DNA of 64,000 nucleotides from Silene latifolia (lineage: Eukaryota; Streptophyta; Magnoliopsida; Caryophyllales; Caryophyllaceae): positions 3,390,158 to 3,454,157 of the forward strand of contig NC_133538.1 in assembly GCF_048544455.1 (NCBI RefSeq), written 5' to 3'. The position numbers and the translations under genes were made by a program. Shown in pieces: positions 54,764 through 64,000 of the stretch. The notes under the pieces were generated by a model, which saw only the letters and a program-made list of their open reading frames with translations, did not search any database and had not been told where the DNA came from. The number at the start of each line of letters is the position of its first letter. Positions within the stretch are counted from its first letter, which is position 1.

Positions 54764-56145
54764 AGGTTTCCTCCTCTGGAAGAAAGATTTCCGCGTTTCT
54801 TTTATGGAATTGCGGTAGATCTATACTTCTTTATTTCTTAAAATATGATTTACGAGATATATTTTACCAAAAGACATAAAATTAAATTATGGAATAAGTA
54901 TCTGGAATATTCTAGATCATTCCGACTCGGCATTTTAAACGGTTTCTTAGAAAATGAAGCAGTTTTTGACCCGAACTCCAAATGAGCTCTAATTACTGTC
55001 AAAACGACCGCATCGACGCGTAGATGACAACCAAGGGGTAGACATAAGTATTTGAGCTATCACTTAACGATAAACTTATGGATTATCATAAATCGTTACG
55101 TGTACCAAACATGCGGCCCAATCATCATTGGTGGTTGCCGGGAGGTGTAAAAATGAGGTATCTATAGAGCCCCCACTTTGACTGAGGCTCGGACAAGGCG
55201 AAAGTCAAAGTATAGCAATCAGGTCAATCGAAGATTACAACCTGAAGACTATGGCAACGCGAGGCGGCTCAAGGGGTCTGAGCCAAGGACCTGTCGTCGG
55301 GAACATTTTAGAGTCTGTCGACTTTCGGGGAGGGTCGTTTAAAGTCCATTAGACTACATAAGGAAGCTCGCCAGCCATAAGAAGAAACCATACCTAAGGC
55401 TTCTTTCTCGAGATGTTTCTGGAGTTGCGTAGGAGCTGAGGGTAAGACGTAAAAGATATATAAGGATTGTGCTAGGGTGTGGGGCCCTAAAGGAAAACAT
55501 CGATGAGAAGGCGGCCTAAGCGTAACCAAGGTTCGGGTGTATGAACCCTGAGAAGTTTGGGTACCTAAGAGAAGGTGGGTATGAGAACTTCTGGAGAACG
55601 ACACCTTTGCCAAACTCCATGAGGAAACAAATAGTATTGAGGACAGCAGGATGCCGGTAGAAACTGCTGGGGGAATTGGCTTGCGTCGGTCTCAAGCGAA
55701 CTCTCGTCGGGGAATATGTTGATGATTCTGTCCGAATTGAATCATTTCCTGGGAATCTGCTTGCGTCTGCTTCCAAACAAACTCCATCTCTAGAGAAGCG
55801 CAATCGGTTGTCATGAACTCTCGCTGGGAAAATAATAAAATATCGATAAAGGTGTGTCTTAAAACACCGTTAGAGAAAATGAAGAGGCTTGACTGATAGT
55901 GGCGCGTCCTAAGCACCGCTGGAAATCCGCTCATTGTAGTGAAATCCTGATAAAGATCCTTGCTGGAAGATAAAATATCATGACGGTTTTGCTGTCTGTT
56001 TAGAAAAATATGGGCCCGGGCGAAAATAGAACACCCAACAGACCAAATTTACGATATAAGGTGTCGGAGAAGAGGCGCACAAATGATGGGCCCACAAATA
56101 ACGAACTTATAACAAACTTTCAAAAATTGAGCTGGAAGAGTGCTG

Positions 56146-56212
56146 GGGAACAGGCGCAGCAAGAGCTGCGGCTCTTGGAAAGGGCACAGCAGGTGCTGCG
56201 TCTTTTCCTGGG
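56146..56212. repeat. GAGGCGCAGC-type double hairpin, copy 4, upstream of PMD gene
   Basis: CAGGCGCAGCAAGAGCTGCG and GGGCACAGCAGGTGCTGCG, separated by GCTCTTGGAAA. Outer CTGGGGAA (56143-56150) and TTCCTGGG (56205-56212) words can pair. Confidence 0.8.
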
Positions 56213-56341
56213 CTTGTCCTTGTTTGAGTAAAAACACGATAAACCGTGTTTTATTCATAATTAACAAACACAAATCTTCTCTAAACTCTCTCAAATTCCA
56301 ACTAATTCCCATCAAAATTTGATCAATCCGTCCCATTAATC

Positions 56342-59300
56342 ATGAATAATCGAGGTATGCATCACACTCTTGCTTTTAATGCTCGTTTTTTTACCAATTA
56401 TAGCCGAAAAAATTAGGGTTTCCCCTCCCCTTTATGTCGAAAATTTGGGGGTTGTGCCTTTAATGGATTTGTTTGATAAAATTGACATTAGAAATAGATA
56501 ATTGGCATTGTTAAGAACATAACCATGTATTCTTTTTGAATTTTCGTCAAGTATTGAACATTTGAGCAAAATTGAGACGGTTTCTCAGCTGTTTCGAAAA
56601 TTGCTTTGAAAATGCCTTTAGGTTTGTCCATTTTTGATGAAATTTGGTTTTCTGGAACCCTTGTGTAATGGGAGAACTTCCTACCATGTCGGATTTTTGA
56701 TTTGTGACGACTTTTTCAGGACACTTTTCTAGGGCATAATCGCTATATCGAAATGCTGCCGAAATTTCGACTCAAACCCATGACTAGGCTTGAACTTAGA
56801 CTTGACTTGACCCACTATTCCACATGAGTGGTCGGGTTTCGAAAGAAATGGCCAAATATGGCGAGAAAAGGCCACTTTTAGGGCTTAAAAATGCTTGAAA
56901 CGACCTCATCAAGGCTTGTCGCGGCTTAACGCAGCCTAATTTACTTTAATTTTGCAGGTGACATTCCTTCTACATCGGGGAGGGCTCCCATGGACGTAGA
57001 CTTCGACCCTTCGCTCGCTCTTGTAGGGGGTGAGAGAGAGGAGGTGGCTAAGGAGGTCCCGAGGCGGGCCAATGTGGGACGTGGTGATCGCCAACTAGTA
57101 GGTGCACCCGAGTGGGCCGAGAAATGGGATGGTAGACATCTCATTTGGGCGGCAGAGAGCCACCTGTCCTACAAGACGGCGAGGAGTTTGGTAAATTTCA
57201 AACTTGTCGTTTCTTATTACATTTCTTATTTGTTTGCCATATCATTTCTCATTTGTATCGTGCTAAAGATAGCATTGTTTCGAATTGATATAGGAGGCCG
57301 GGAACATGAGGTCATTTTCTAGCTACTCGACGATGATGGACGCCTTCGAGAGATTGTTGGAGGAGGAGAAGGCCATCGTTGAGTTGGGAGCCTTCGGGGC
57401 TCTGGTGGGAGCGTGGAGGGTGATCAGGGAAAGGAAGATTCGGGCTAACCTTAGCCTGATTCAAGCTTTCCTTGATCGGTTCTGGGACACAACCTCGACT
57501 TTCCATATGCCTTTCGGAGAGGTCGGGGTCACTTTGGAGGACTACGACATGATTTCGGGTCTGCCGTGTGGAGAGGAGGCTTTGGTGTGGCCGTCGACGG
57601 CCATGAGAGTGGACTTAGCCGAGGCGAGGAGGCTGATCGGCTGGAACCTGGCAGAGGGTGCTGCCAGCGTTCCTGGGTTGGTGCCGAGTTCTTACGTCTG
57701 GGACTACTTTGCGGGTAGGACTCCGGCAACGGTGACGATGGATGGGAGGAAGGTGGCTTCTCCTCCTTGTACTGCAGAGCAGAGGGCCCTCTTGTGGCTG
57801 TGGTGGTTCTTGTCTTCGATTGACCTCGGAGACAAGGGGGAGAGGCTGTCGAGGAAGCTTCTTCCTTTTTTGTCTGACTTGAGTAGTCTGGGTCGGTGGG
57901 ACTGGGTTAGTCCTGGCTTTGCGGTCTTTACTCGCTACATGAGGGCCATGGTACGTCCTGAGCTGATGGAGAAGGGGACTTCTCCTTCTACTGTCGTTCC
58001 TGGACTCTTGTTGGAGGTATGAACCTTTTTGCATTATGAAAGATCATTATTTCTTTATTTATTTCTATTTCTATCGAATTACGAAAGATCATAAATGATT
58101 ATCTTTGTTTGCAGGCGTAGGTGTACTCCTACTTTTCTGGCTTTGCGCCCAAGAGGATGGAGCCTGAGCCGAGGGCGTACCCCGTCGTGAGAGACTGGGT
58201 AGTGTAACGTAGGAAGAGTTAGCGCTCTTCTTACGACGTCTGTTGGAGGGGCGTGAATGCCCTGAAGTTGGAGAACGTAAGTATCCTTGATCCTTATTTG
58301 ATTACCTTTCTTTTATTTATGTATTTTATTTTAGAAGCAATCATAGGAATGACCCCCTCTTCCCGCTTAGAGCCGATCATAGGGATGAACCTTTGTTTGC
58401 TTATTTTAGTAGGTGCCTAGACCTTGGGAGGACTACCCTGACGATCCCGCTTTCGTGGCTGAGGTCCTTCGTCCTAGGAGCTCGAGTCGGTTGTTGCTGA
58501 GGATGCCCATGGGACCTGTGTGGTACCTGGGCGAGCGTTTGACTCGGCCGTTTTGTCGTGACACCTTTACGGTTCCGATCGATCCTCCACGGATGATGTT
58601 TATGGAGCCTTCTGACGCTGAGAGAGAGGCTGACTTGGCGGACGCGAGTGGTGACGCCCTTCTCCTTCCTTGCGAGGAGTACTCCGAGTTTGTTCATCGG
58701 AGGTTGACGTACTAGCCGATCGTGGTAAGTACTTACTTTTTCCCATTTTTGAATTGTTTTGATAAATGACGAATGATCGTCAAATGAGAGCTTATTTGAA
58801 CCTCGTAGGAGATCGAGGTGGTAGACGTCGAGCCCCCAGCTTACCGAGAGACGCTCGAGTACACTGACGCGGCGGGTTTGACAACGATCTCGGAGATCCG
58901 CGACTTTGGCGAGGAGGTGACAGATGCTGGTTTGGGGGAGTGGCAGCACTTAGTGAGGAGGGTAAGCCCCAGTTTTGACTGTCTTTATTGTTTTTTTTGT
59001 ATAAGAATGCGTTCGTTCCTTTTGAACCTTCTTTGTACTTGAATGCAGGTGGTAACATCTCAGTACGTGGCGCTGTGGAGGACGGCCAACCGGCTGCGAG
59101 CCACGGCCATCGAGCCACTTGTAGGTGGCCGAGGACGACAGATATGAACCTCTGATTATCTTACTTATTTCATTTCACTAATATTTCGAATTTTCATTGC
59201 AATTTCCCGCATTTTTGTTTTGAAATGAGCATTTATCCTTCATTTGTATGCAGAGATAACGTGACCTGGAGCGCGAGCTGGCGCAGTCCCGAGAGGAGAC

Positions 59301-59391
59301 AGCTCGTCTGTTGAGGGAGTTGGAGGTCAGGGACGCTGAGATCGCTGCTCTCGAAGCGACCGTAGCTGAGCTGAGTGCCGACCAGGACTAG
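56342..59391 (+). pseudogene. Plant mobile domain (PMD/MAIN-like) gene, 8 exons, five nonsense codons
   Basis: Exons read by eye: 56342-56354, 56958-57190, 57294-58016, 58115-58276, 58413-58724, 58809-58961, 59049-59120, 59254-59391. All introns are GT..AG in phase (1806 nt, 602 codons). The PMD core is in exon 3: LIQAFLDRFWDTTSTFHMPF, then GEVGVTLEDYDMISGLP and the WLWWFLSS stretch. The last exon is a coiled coil (LERELAQSREETARLL). Stops at 58118, 58205, 58220, 58713 and 59257 are all TAG or TAA where Gln codons would fit. PMD proteins occur as host genes (MAIN family, gene silencing) and inside Tat retrotransposons and MULEs. Here the Tat context and the facing Tat pol suggest an antisense extra gene of a Tat element. 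Confidence 0.75.
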
Positions 59392-60068
59392 TTGCCTTTT
59401 TTTGTTGTCGTCTTGTATACATTTTGTACGTTTTGGACTTTATTTTGGATTTCCAGGCCTGTTTTGGGCGAGAGCCCCCAGTTTGATGTATATATTGCAT
59501 TTTGGTTGTATATACGATGGCCTGAGTGCCTTTGCTACTGGGTATTTGTTGTTCCTGCAGGTTAGCTTAAAAAACAGGGTTGGTAGGTGACGGTTTGTGC
59601 CGTCATGCTGCCGAAATTTACATAGAATTTAAACATAAAACACATAGCATATAGATGGCGTAAATTGGCACAAAATGAGAAAAGTAAAAAACGTGCCCGA
59701 AAACGAGCAAAAATGACTAAAATGTCAAGAAAATGAACAAAAATGCCCGCCCAAAAATAAGCAAAAAATGACCGGACCCTAGGGAGGGTTACCCCCTAAA
59801 AAAAACTTAAAAAGAAATGTATAAGTGTGAAAAGTTTTGAAAAGGAGAAGTGAAATGATTCCCCCCAAAAAAAGAAAATAATAGAAAACGAATACGTGTG
59901 CTCGTTTGGCGAAAATGCTGAGTTCGTCTCAAAAAGCGAACCTGCAGAATTAGGAAACATAAAACATTATAATTTGGCGGAATTACCAAAATAATACCCT
60001 ATAGGAATATGAAATTATAATAAAAGCCAATTAGGAAAGATCCAAATCTGAAAATCACGGAAAAAAAC
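59392..60068. other. 3' flank of PMD gene and AT-rich spacer
   Basis: After the stop, CGAGAGCCCCCAGTTTGATG (about 59469) and a TTGTATATACGATGG run follow, then A-rich sequence with AAAATGA(C/A).AAAA words (59690-59770). No gene was seen. Confidence 0.45.
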
Positions 60069-60108
60069 CTGGGGAAGAGGCGCAGCAAGAGCTGCGCCAT
60101 TTCCCCAG
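60069..60108. promoter_or_regulatory. 40-nt hairpin upstream of the antisense extra ORF
   Basis: CTGGGGAAGAGGCGCAGC, loop AAGA, then GCTGCGCCATTTCCCCAG. The arms pair at 16 of 18 positions. This is the single-unit, most complete version of the GAGGCGCAGC hairpins and ends 39 bp before a TATA box. Confidence 0.85.
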
Positions 60109-60147
60109 CTAGTCAGACCTCGACAGAAATTAGGAAATAGCGTTTAG

Positions 60148-60156
60148 TATAAATAG
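60148..60156 (+). promoter_or_regulatory. TATA box of the antisense extra ORF
   Basis: TATAAATAG, a canonical plant core promoter word, 103 bp before the ATG at 60251. Expected transcription start is near 60180, leaving a leader of about 70 nt. Confidence 0.7.
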
Positions 60157-60250
60157 AGACTTCAGGGAAGCTTTTATTCACACAATTCCTTCATCTTTAT
60201 TCCGTCGATCACATAAAAACTCCCATATCTTCATAAAAAATTTCAAAATC

Positions 60251-61731
60251 ATGGATGCTTTTGAAAACCGTCTTAAAGAGCGAACGAATGAGTTCACAAA
60301 TGTTGAAAAACATGATATGGGTGAATTTAGTTTGGGATCGATCTTGAGTCTCAAATTAGTGAAAATCGTGAAGCCTTTCTTGGATGTCTGTCTTGAGTAT
60401 TGGGACCTAAATTTTCATGTATTCGCCTTTCCCGGAGGCGATATTTGTCCTTTCCCTGAAGAAATATCTGCTATTGGAGGATGGGACACGGAAAATGCAC
60501 CCGCTATATCCCTTAGCTCTCAAGGGTATAAGGGTAAATTTAGAGACTTGCTTGGATTGACCAAGGCTGAGGTGGACCGTCTTGTGACCTCAAAAGGAGT
60601 CCGTATGTTTGAATTTATCAACCGATTTATAAATAGGGAAGACCCTACTATTTCTTATGTTGCGAGGCGTAGAGCCTTCGGGTTTTGTCTACTTCACTGC
60701 TACGTCCTTCAAGGGCATGTTGACAAGGAAATGAGAGGGGATCCTCGTTTTCCGAGCCTAGTGGAACAAATGGAGCTGCGTAAGAGCCCAGCATGCCTTT
60801 GCTTAGGGGAGACCATTCTTGGTTTGGATAACAAAAAGGCCAACCGTGAGCTTCCTTATTTAGGAAGTCCCATCATTCTACAGGTAAGAACCCATTTTCT
60901 TTTTTTTTTATATACATCAACCGTTTTTTTCTTCTTTTTTTTTTCGGTTGATTAAAAGGATGTTGATTCCCGTCGATTTTTTTGTATGTTTGGCTAATGG
61001 AACGGCTGCGATTGATCGAGCCCCCAGTTAATGTGCCAGGATACTATGCTCGATCAATTGCGATGAGAACTAGGCTCTACATGGTGGACTTCACTCGGGT
61101 TTGAAACTATTGGGAGAATAAGCTGAAGAGTGAAGGAGGTCCCCTGATCCGGTGGATTGTGCCGTGGTGGCATCTCAGGTCAGTCACTGGAGTTTCATCT
61201 TTGGATTTGACACGGTCATTTCGTGTCCCTGGCTTGGAGTTCATGATTTGCATTTATCCGAAGAGGTTGATGAGGCAAGTGGGCCTTAAGCAGAAGATCC
61301 CAAAGCTTGATACCGTCTTTCAAACTGTATTGGCACATACTACAGAGGTTTGTCGAGAGTGGGATATTAAGTGGGCTCAGAGGAACATGTGGTTCATATT
61401 GGTCCCTATTGGCTCCTTATGGGTATCTGACTCATACTTGCAATGGAGGAAGGCTGGTACTCCTGAAGAGCGTGGGAAATTGAGGAAACACGAGCCTGTG
61501 GACTATAAGGTTCGCGATGTAGCAAAGGAGAACCATAAATATTTGAATGAGGAGGAAGAAGAGGCCGGATTCTGAGTCGTTCATCCGTCGAAGAAACCGA
61601 ATACCGCTTCTGCCGTAGAGATGGTGATGGATCAAAATGGCAAGACTAGACCGCGAGAGAGACCCTTGGTGACTAGGTCGGAGATAGCACAAGAGCGCTC
61701 GGCTCGTGGTTGAGACAAGAAGTATGATTAG
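60251..61731 (+). pseudogene. Extra ORF of a Tat-type element (DUF7745-like), broken by TGA codons
   Basis: The first exon is 60251-60883 (211 aa, donor GTAAGA). It includes LDVCLEYWDLNFHVFAFP, FPEEISAIGGWDTENAP and YVARRRAFGFCLLHCYVLQG. After an intron, reading resumes (VWLMERLRLIEPP at about 60990) and runs through WWHLRSVTGVSSLDL, PGLEFMICIYPKRLMRQVGL and EWDIKWAQRNMWF to a natural stop at 61729. TGA codons at 61102, 61573 and 61711 interrupt it, each where CGA (Arg) fits. The exact acceptor is unclear, since the upstream frame has a stop. It resembles, by memory of the family, the retrotransposon-associated DUF7745 proteins. No enzymatic function is known. Confidence 0.6.
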
Positions 61732-62300
61732 GGTGACAAAGGCAAAGGGAAAATGGAAGAATAGCCTTAGTCGTAGTATTATTTATTATTATTTAAATTG
61801 TAATAAACTGCGGGGTTTTAATAATCCTAGCCTAGCATTTTATTTTATATGTATTTTGCGTATCACTATTATTTATGGAACAAATGAATAAAAGATTAAT
61901 TAGTTAAGGAACTATTATGATTTTCTTTTATTATTCTTGTCCAAATTCAAATGCAAAGGCAAATGTCCTTCTATTTACATTAAATAAATAATGGGTTGTA
62001 TCCTGTGAAGGATTGCTTACGTATTCATTAAAAATAAAGTCAAACCCTGTGCGTAGTTCGAGAAAATGTAAATGAATAATTGTTCGAAGAAAGAGCTTGT
62101 GATGAACTTTAGAAAATAAGCACGAGATTTAGTTACTCTTAAAATACACTTCAATTTATTTGATGATATGAGGATATTGAAATGTCAAAACGCTAGAGCA
62201 AAGTGGCATAAGCTCTATTTCAGCGGGCCAAGGGCCATTTTTATTTCGTGTCGCATGAGCGGTGCTTGGGTGTTATGCGAGGCGAGTGTTCGGTCCTATA
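61732..62300. other. Non-coding region between antisense ORF and Tat pol end
   Basis: AT-rich, with AATAAA-type words (for example 61887 and 62031) that could end the plus-strand transcript. On the minus strand this is the segment after pol. No gene was recognised. Confidence 0.45.
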
Positions 62301-63514
62301 CTAAGGATAATATAGTTTCAGTTGATCGAGGTTGGTTGGGTTCGCAAATTCATTCCCATCTAGGCTTGTAATCTTAACCGCGCCCCCCGAGAGTATGGAT
62401 TTGACTAGGAAAGGTCCGGCCCAATTAGGCTTAAACTTTCCGCGTGGATCGACAGGTAGGAGAGCTCTGACTGATTTCAGCACCAAGTCTCCTTCTTTGA
62501 TGTTCCTGGGCTTAACCCGTTTATTAAAGGCTCGTTTGATACGTGCCTGATAGGTTTGCACATTATGTAATGCCCGCAATCTTCGTTCATCCAAGAGGAT
62601 GAGTTCATCCAAGAGGATGAGTTCCTCATATCTATCTCTATTCCATTCAGCCTCTGGAATTTGACTTTCGAGCAAAATACGTAGGGATGGAATCTCTAGT
62701 TCGACAGGTTGTACAACTTAGATGCCATAAGTTAGAAAGAAAGGAGTGGCCCAGTGGGCGTCCTATTTGATGTGCGATAACCCCATAACGCAAAAGGTAT
62801 TTTTCTAGGCCAATCTCGATAATTGTCGATCATTTTCTTGAGGATCATGACGACATTTTTGTTAGTTGCCTCCACCGCACCATTAGTTTGAGGTCTATAA
62901 GGCGAGGAATGGTGGTGTTTGATTTTGTATTTGAATAGCAATTGTGCATCTTCGGCTTAGAAATGTGACCCATTGTCACTAATGATCTCATGTGGGCAAC
63001 CATATCGATAGATGATATTGGTTTGTATGAACTTTGCCACAGGTTTAGCTGTAAGAGTAGTGTAGGATACTGCTTCGACCCATTTGGTAAAATAGTCGAT
63101 AGCTACCAAAATGAAATAGTGACATCCTGTTCCAGGTGGAGTGATCTTCCCAATGATGTCGATTCCCGAAGCAGAAAATGGCCAAGGAGATGTTATGGTG
63201 TAAAGCATTGAGGGAGGGAAATGTTACACATTCCCGAAGATTTGGCAATTTTGGCAATGTCTGACGTATTTAATACAATATAACTCAATTGTGGCCTAGT
63301 AGTATCCTAGACGCGTGATTTTCTTTGCCATCATGGGTCCACTCATATGAGGACCGCATTCTCCATCGTGAACTTCTTCTATCACTTTTTGTGCCTGTGA
63401 ATGATTAAGGCAACGCAAGACTACACCAAGAGGTGTTCTTTTGTACAATTCTCCTTGCATGAGGAGGTATTGAGAGGCTAGTAAACGTATGGTGCGTTGT
63501 CCCCTCTTATCCAT
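62301..63514 (-). pseudogene. Tat integrase, broken
   Basis: Zinc finger: EEVHDGECGPHMSG with the Cys pair in YVRHCQNCQIF. Core: GIDIIGKITPP (first Asp), ISDNGSHF (second Asp), PYRPQTNGAVEATNKN (Glu). C-terminal domain: EGDLVLKSVRALLP and GKFKPNWAGPFLV, ending KLYYP at 62301. Stops lie near 63292, 63224, 62958 and 62718. ELILLDE is a tandem 18-bp duplication (62593-62632). In the family it inserts the cDNA. Confidence 0.85.
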
Positions 63515-63646
63515 ATCTGGTGGGTATGTACCATTGAGTTTGAAGTTTAGAATGGCTTAAAACCAAGGTTCCCCTAGACTTTCTTCTTCATCTGAGAAGA
63601 GGTTAACATATGCTGGTTCTGAACGCCGTTCGATGCATAAAGGCAT

Positions 63647-64000
63647 TTATACCATGTTGTTTGGCATATTAATCAAAGATGCAAGTTTTGCAAGAGCGTA
63701 TGCAAATTGATTCTCTTCACGAGGCAGGTGTAGGTAAGTGACCTGATCGAAGAATTGGGCAACTTGATCTATCCTAGCCTGATAGGGCGCTAGACTTTCA
63801 CTTTGAATTTTCCAAGATCCCGTAATTTGGTTAATGATCAAGGATGAGTCTCCGTGAACTCGAAGATTCTTGATGCCTAAACTTACTGCTGCTTGTAGAC
63901 CAATGAGGCAAGCTTCATACTCTGCTGCGTTATTCGTCACCTCAAAGTCGAGTTTGACAGAAAGCGGTGTATGCTCGCCTTCAGGAGAAATGAGCAACAC
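63647..64000 (-). CDS. Tat second RNase H (archaeal-type) domain, partial
   Basis: 117 aa in the window, extending beyond the edge. Motifs: KLDFEVTNNAAEYEACLIGL (active Glu in the AEYEA word), LRVHGDSSLIINQI (active Asp) and LPREENQFAYALAKLAS, where the usual D of the final FADALA word is Y here. In this lineage the domain lies between RT/RNase H and integrase. Its separate role is not established. Confidence 0.8.
   Translation of the reverse strand: MLLISPEGEHTPLSVKLDFEVTNNAAEYEACLIGLQAAVSLGIKNLRVHGDSSLIINQITGSWKIQSESLAPYQARIDQVAQFFDQVTYLHLPREENQFAYALAKLASLINMPNNMV

Larger units (their letters stand above)
54607..56341 (+). promoter_or_regulatory. Tat-like sequence and presumed upstream region of the PMD gene
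   Basis: After a double hairpin (54697-54763), the region has GAGCCCCCACTTTGACTGAG (about 55170), a phrase typical of Tat-element ends. A second double hairpin (56146-56212) lies 130 bp before the PMD start codon. From 56270 to 56341 the sequence is leader-like and AC-rich. A clear TATA box was not found here. Confidence 0.4.
62301..64000 (-). mobile_element. Tat-lineage (Ogre/Retand-like) Ty3/Gypsy pol, 3' part, cut by window edge
   Basis: On the minus strand the order is second RNase H, then integrase zinc finger, core and C-terminal domain. The extra RNase H with the GDSSLIINQI motif is characteristic of the Tat lineage. Frames are broken by several stops. The element continues beyond 64000. 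Confidence 0.85.

Noticed and set aside
57615..58034. Minus-strand 139-aa frame opposite the PMD gene
   Set aside because: It is the shadow of the GC-richer PMD exon 3. The plus strand has the recognisable domain and consistent splice sites.
36432..60108. CRISPR-like array because of regularly recurring short palindromes
   Set aside because: Spacing is irregular, units are 10-20 bp with no unique equal-length spacers, there are no cas genes and the DNA is from a plant nucleus.
62301..64000. APOBEC-like hypermutation, because antisense-gene stops are all C to T on the plus strand
   Set aside because: The pol frames on the minus strand contain stops best explained by C to T on the minus strand as well (CAA to TAA), so a one-strand process is not supported. 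Methylated-cytosine decay is simpler.

Overview
The window looks like nuclear DNA of a flowering plant, a eudicot. The evidence is one intron-rich, plant-type gene surrounded by nested plant LTR retrotransposons (Copia, Athila, chromovirus-like and Tat lineages), L1- and RTE-type LINEs, Helitron ends and MITEs. The Tat-type (Ogre/Retand-like) pol with antisense extra genes, together with families dense in CGATCG palindromes, makes me suspect Caryophyllaceae (a Silene-like genome). That placement is inference only. No bacterial, organellar, rRNA or functional tRNA gene was seen.

Only one host gene is convincingly intact: FREE1 (FYVE1), a plant ESCRT component, in ten exons from 6995 to 21057 on the plus strand. 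All its splice junctions can be read by eye and give one open frame of 524 codons plus stop. Its introns are packed with transposons: an antisense truncated Athila in intron 1, an RTE LINE in intron 7 and nested DNA transposons in intron 8. Its upstream region holds a Copia remnant (1135-5560), a Helitron 3' end and a hAT MITE. About 100 bp after the stop lies an inverted LINE-like unit that carries a host-like TPR open reading frame.

From 23 to 40 kb: MITEs; a structurally complete but non-autonomous Athila element (26489-34849, TSD AGTTT) with gag and protease but no RT, RNase H or integrase; a hAT element (TSD CATACAGG) split by a chromovirus-type solo LTR (TSD TTAAC); a long Stowaway-like element; and a T-rich tandem repeat between two AT microsatellites.

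From 40 to 51 kb: decayed chromovirus material ending in an LTR (43645-45381) that sits inside the RT of an antisense L1 LINE (45382-48370), then Tat-like sequence with an antisense Copia LTR.

From 51 to 64 kb: a 3.4 kb solo LTR (TSD CCTAT) with a higher-order tandem repeat, then two plus-strand genes that oppose a minus-strand Tat pol at the right edge. One is an eight-exon plant-mobile-domain (PMD) pseudogene (56342-59391). The other is an extra ORF (60251-61731) with a TATA box and a 40-nt hairpin upstream.

The most unusual pattern crosses families. Unrelated LTR elements each carry their own array of short GC-rich palindromes (GTCGATCGAC in Athila, ACTCGATCGAGT or ACTCGGCCGAGT in the chromovirus-like family, GAGGCGCAGC..GCTGCGCC in Tat). 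In most cases the array lies about 40-175 bp upstream of a TATA-like box in the sense direction. In the paired Athila LTRs, the palindrome blocks are scrambled while the flanking LTR sequence is nearly identical.
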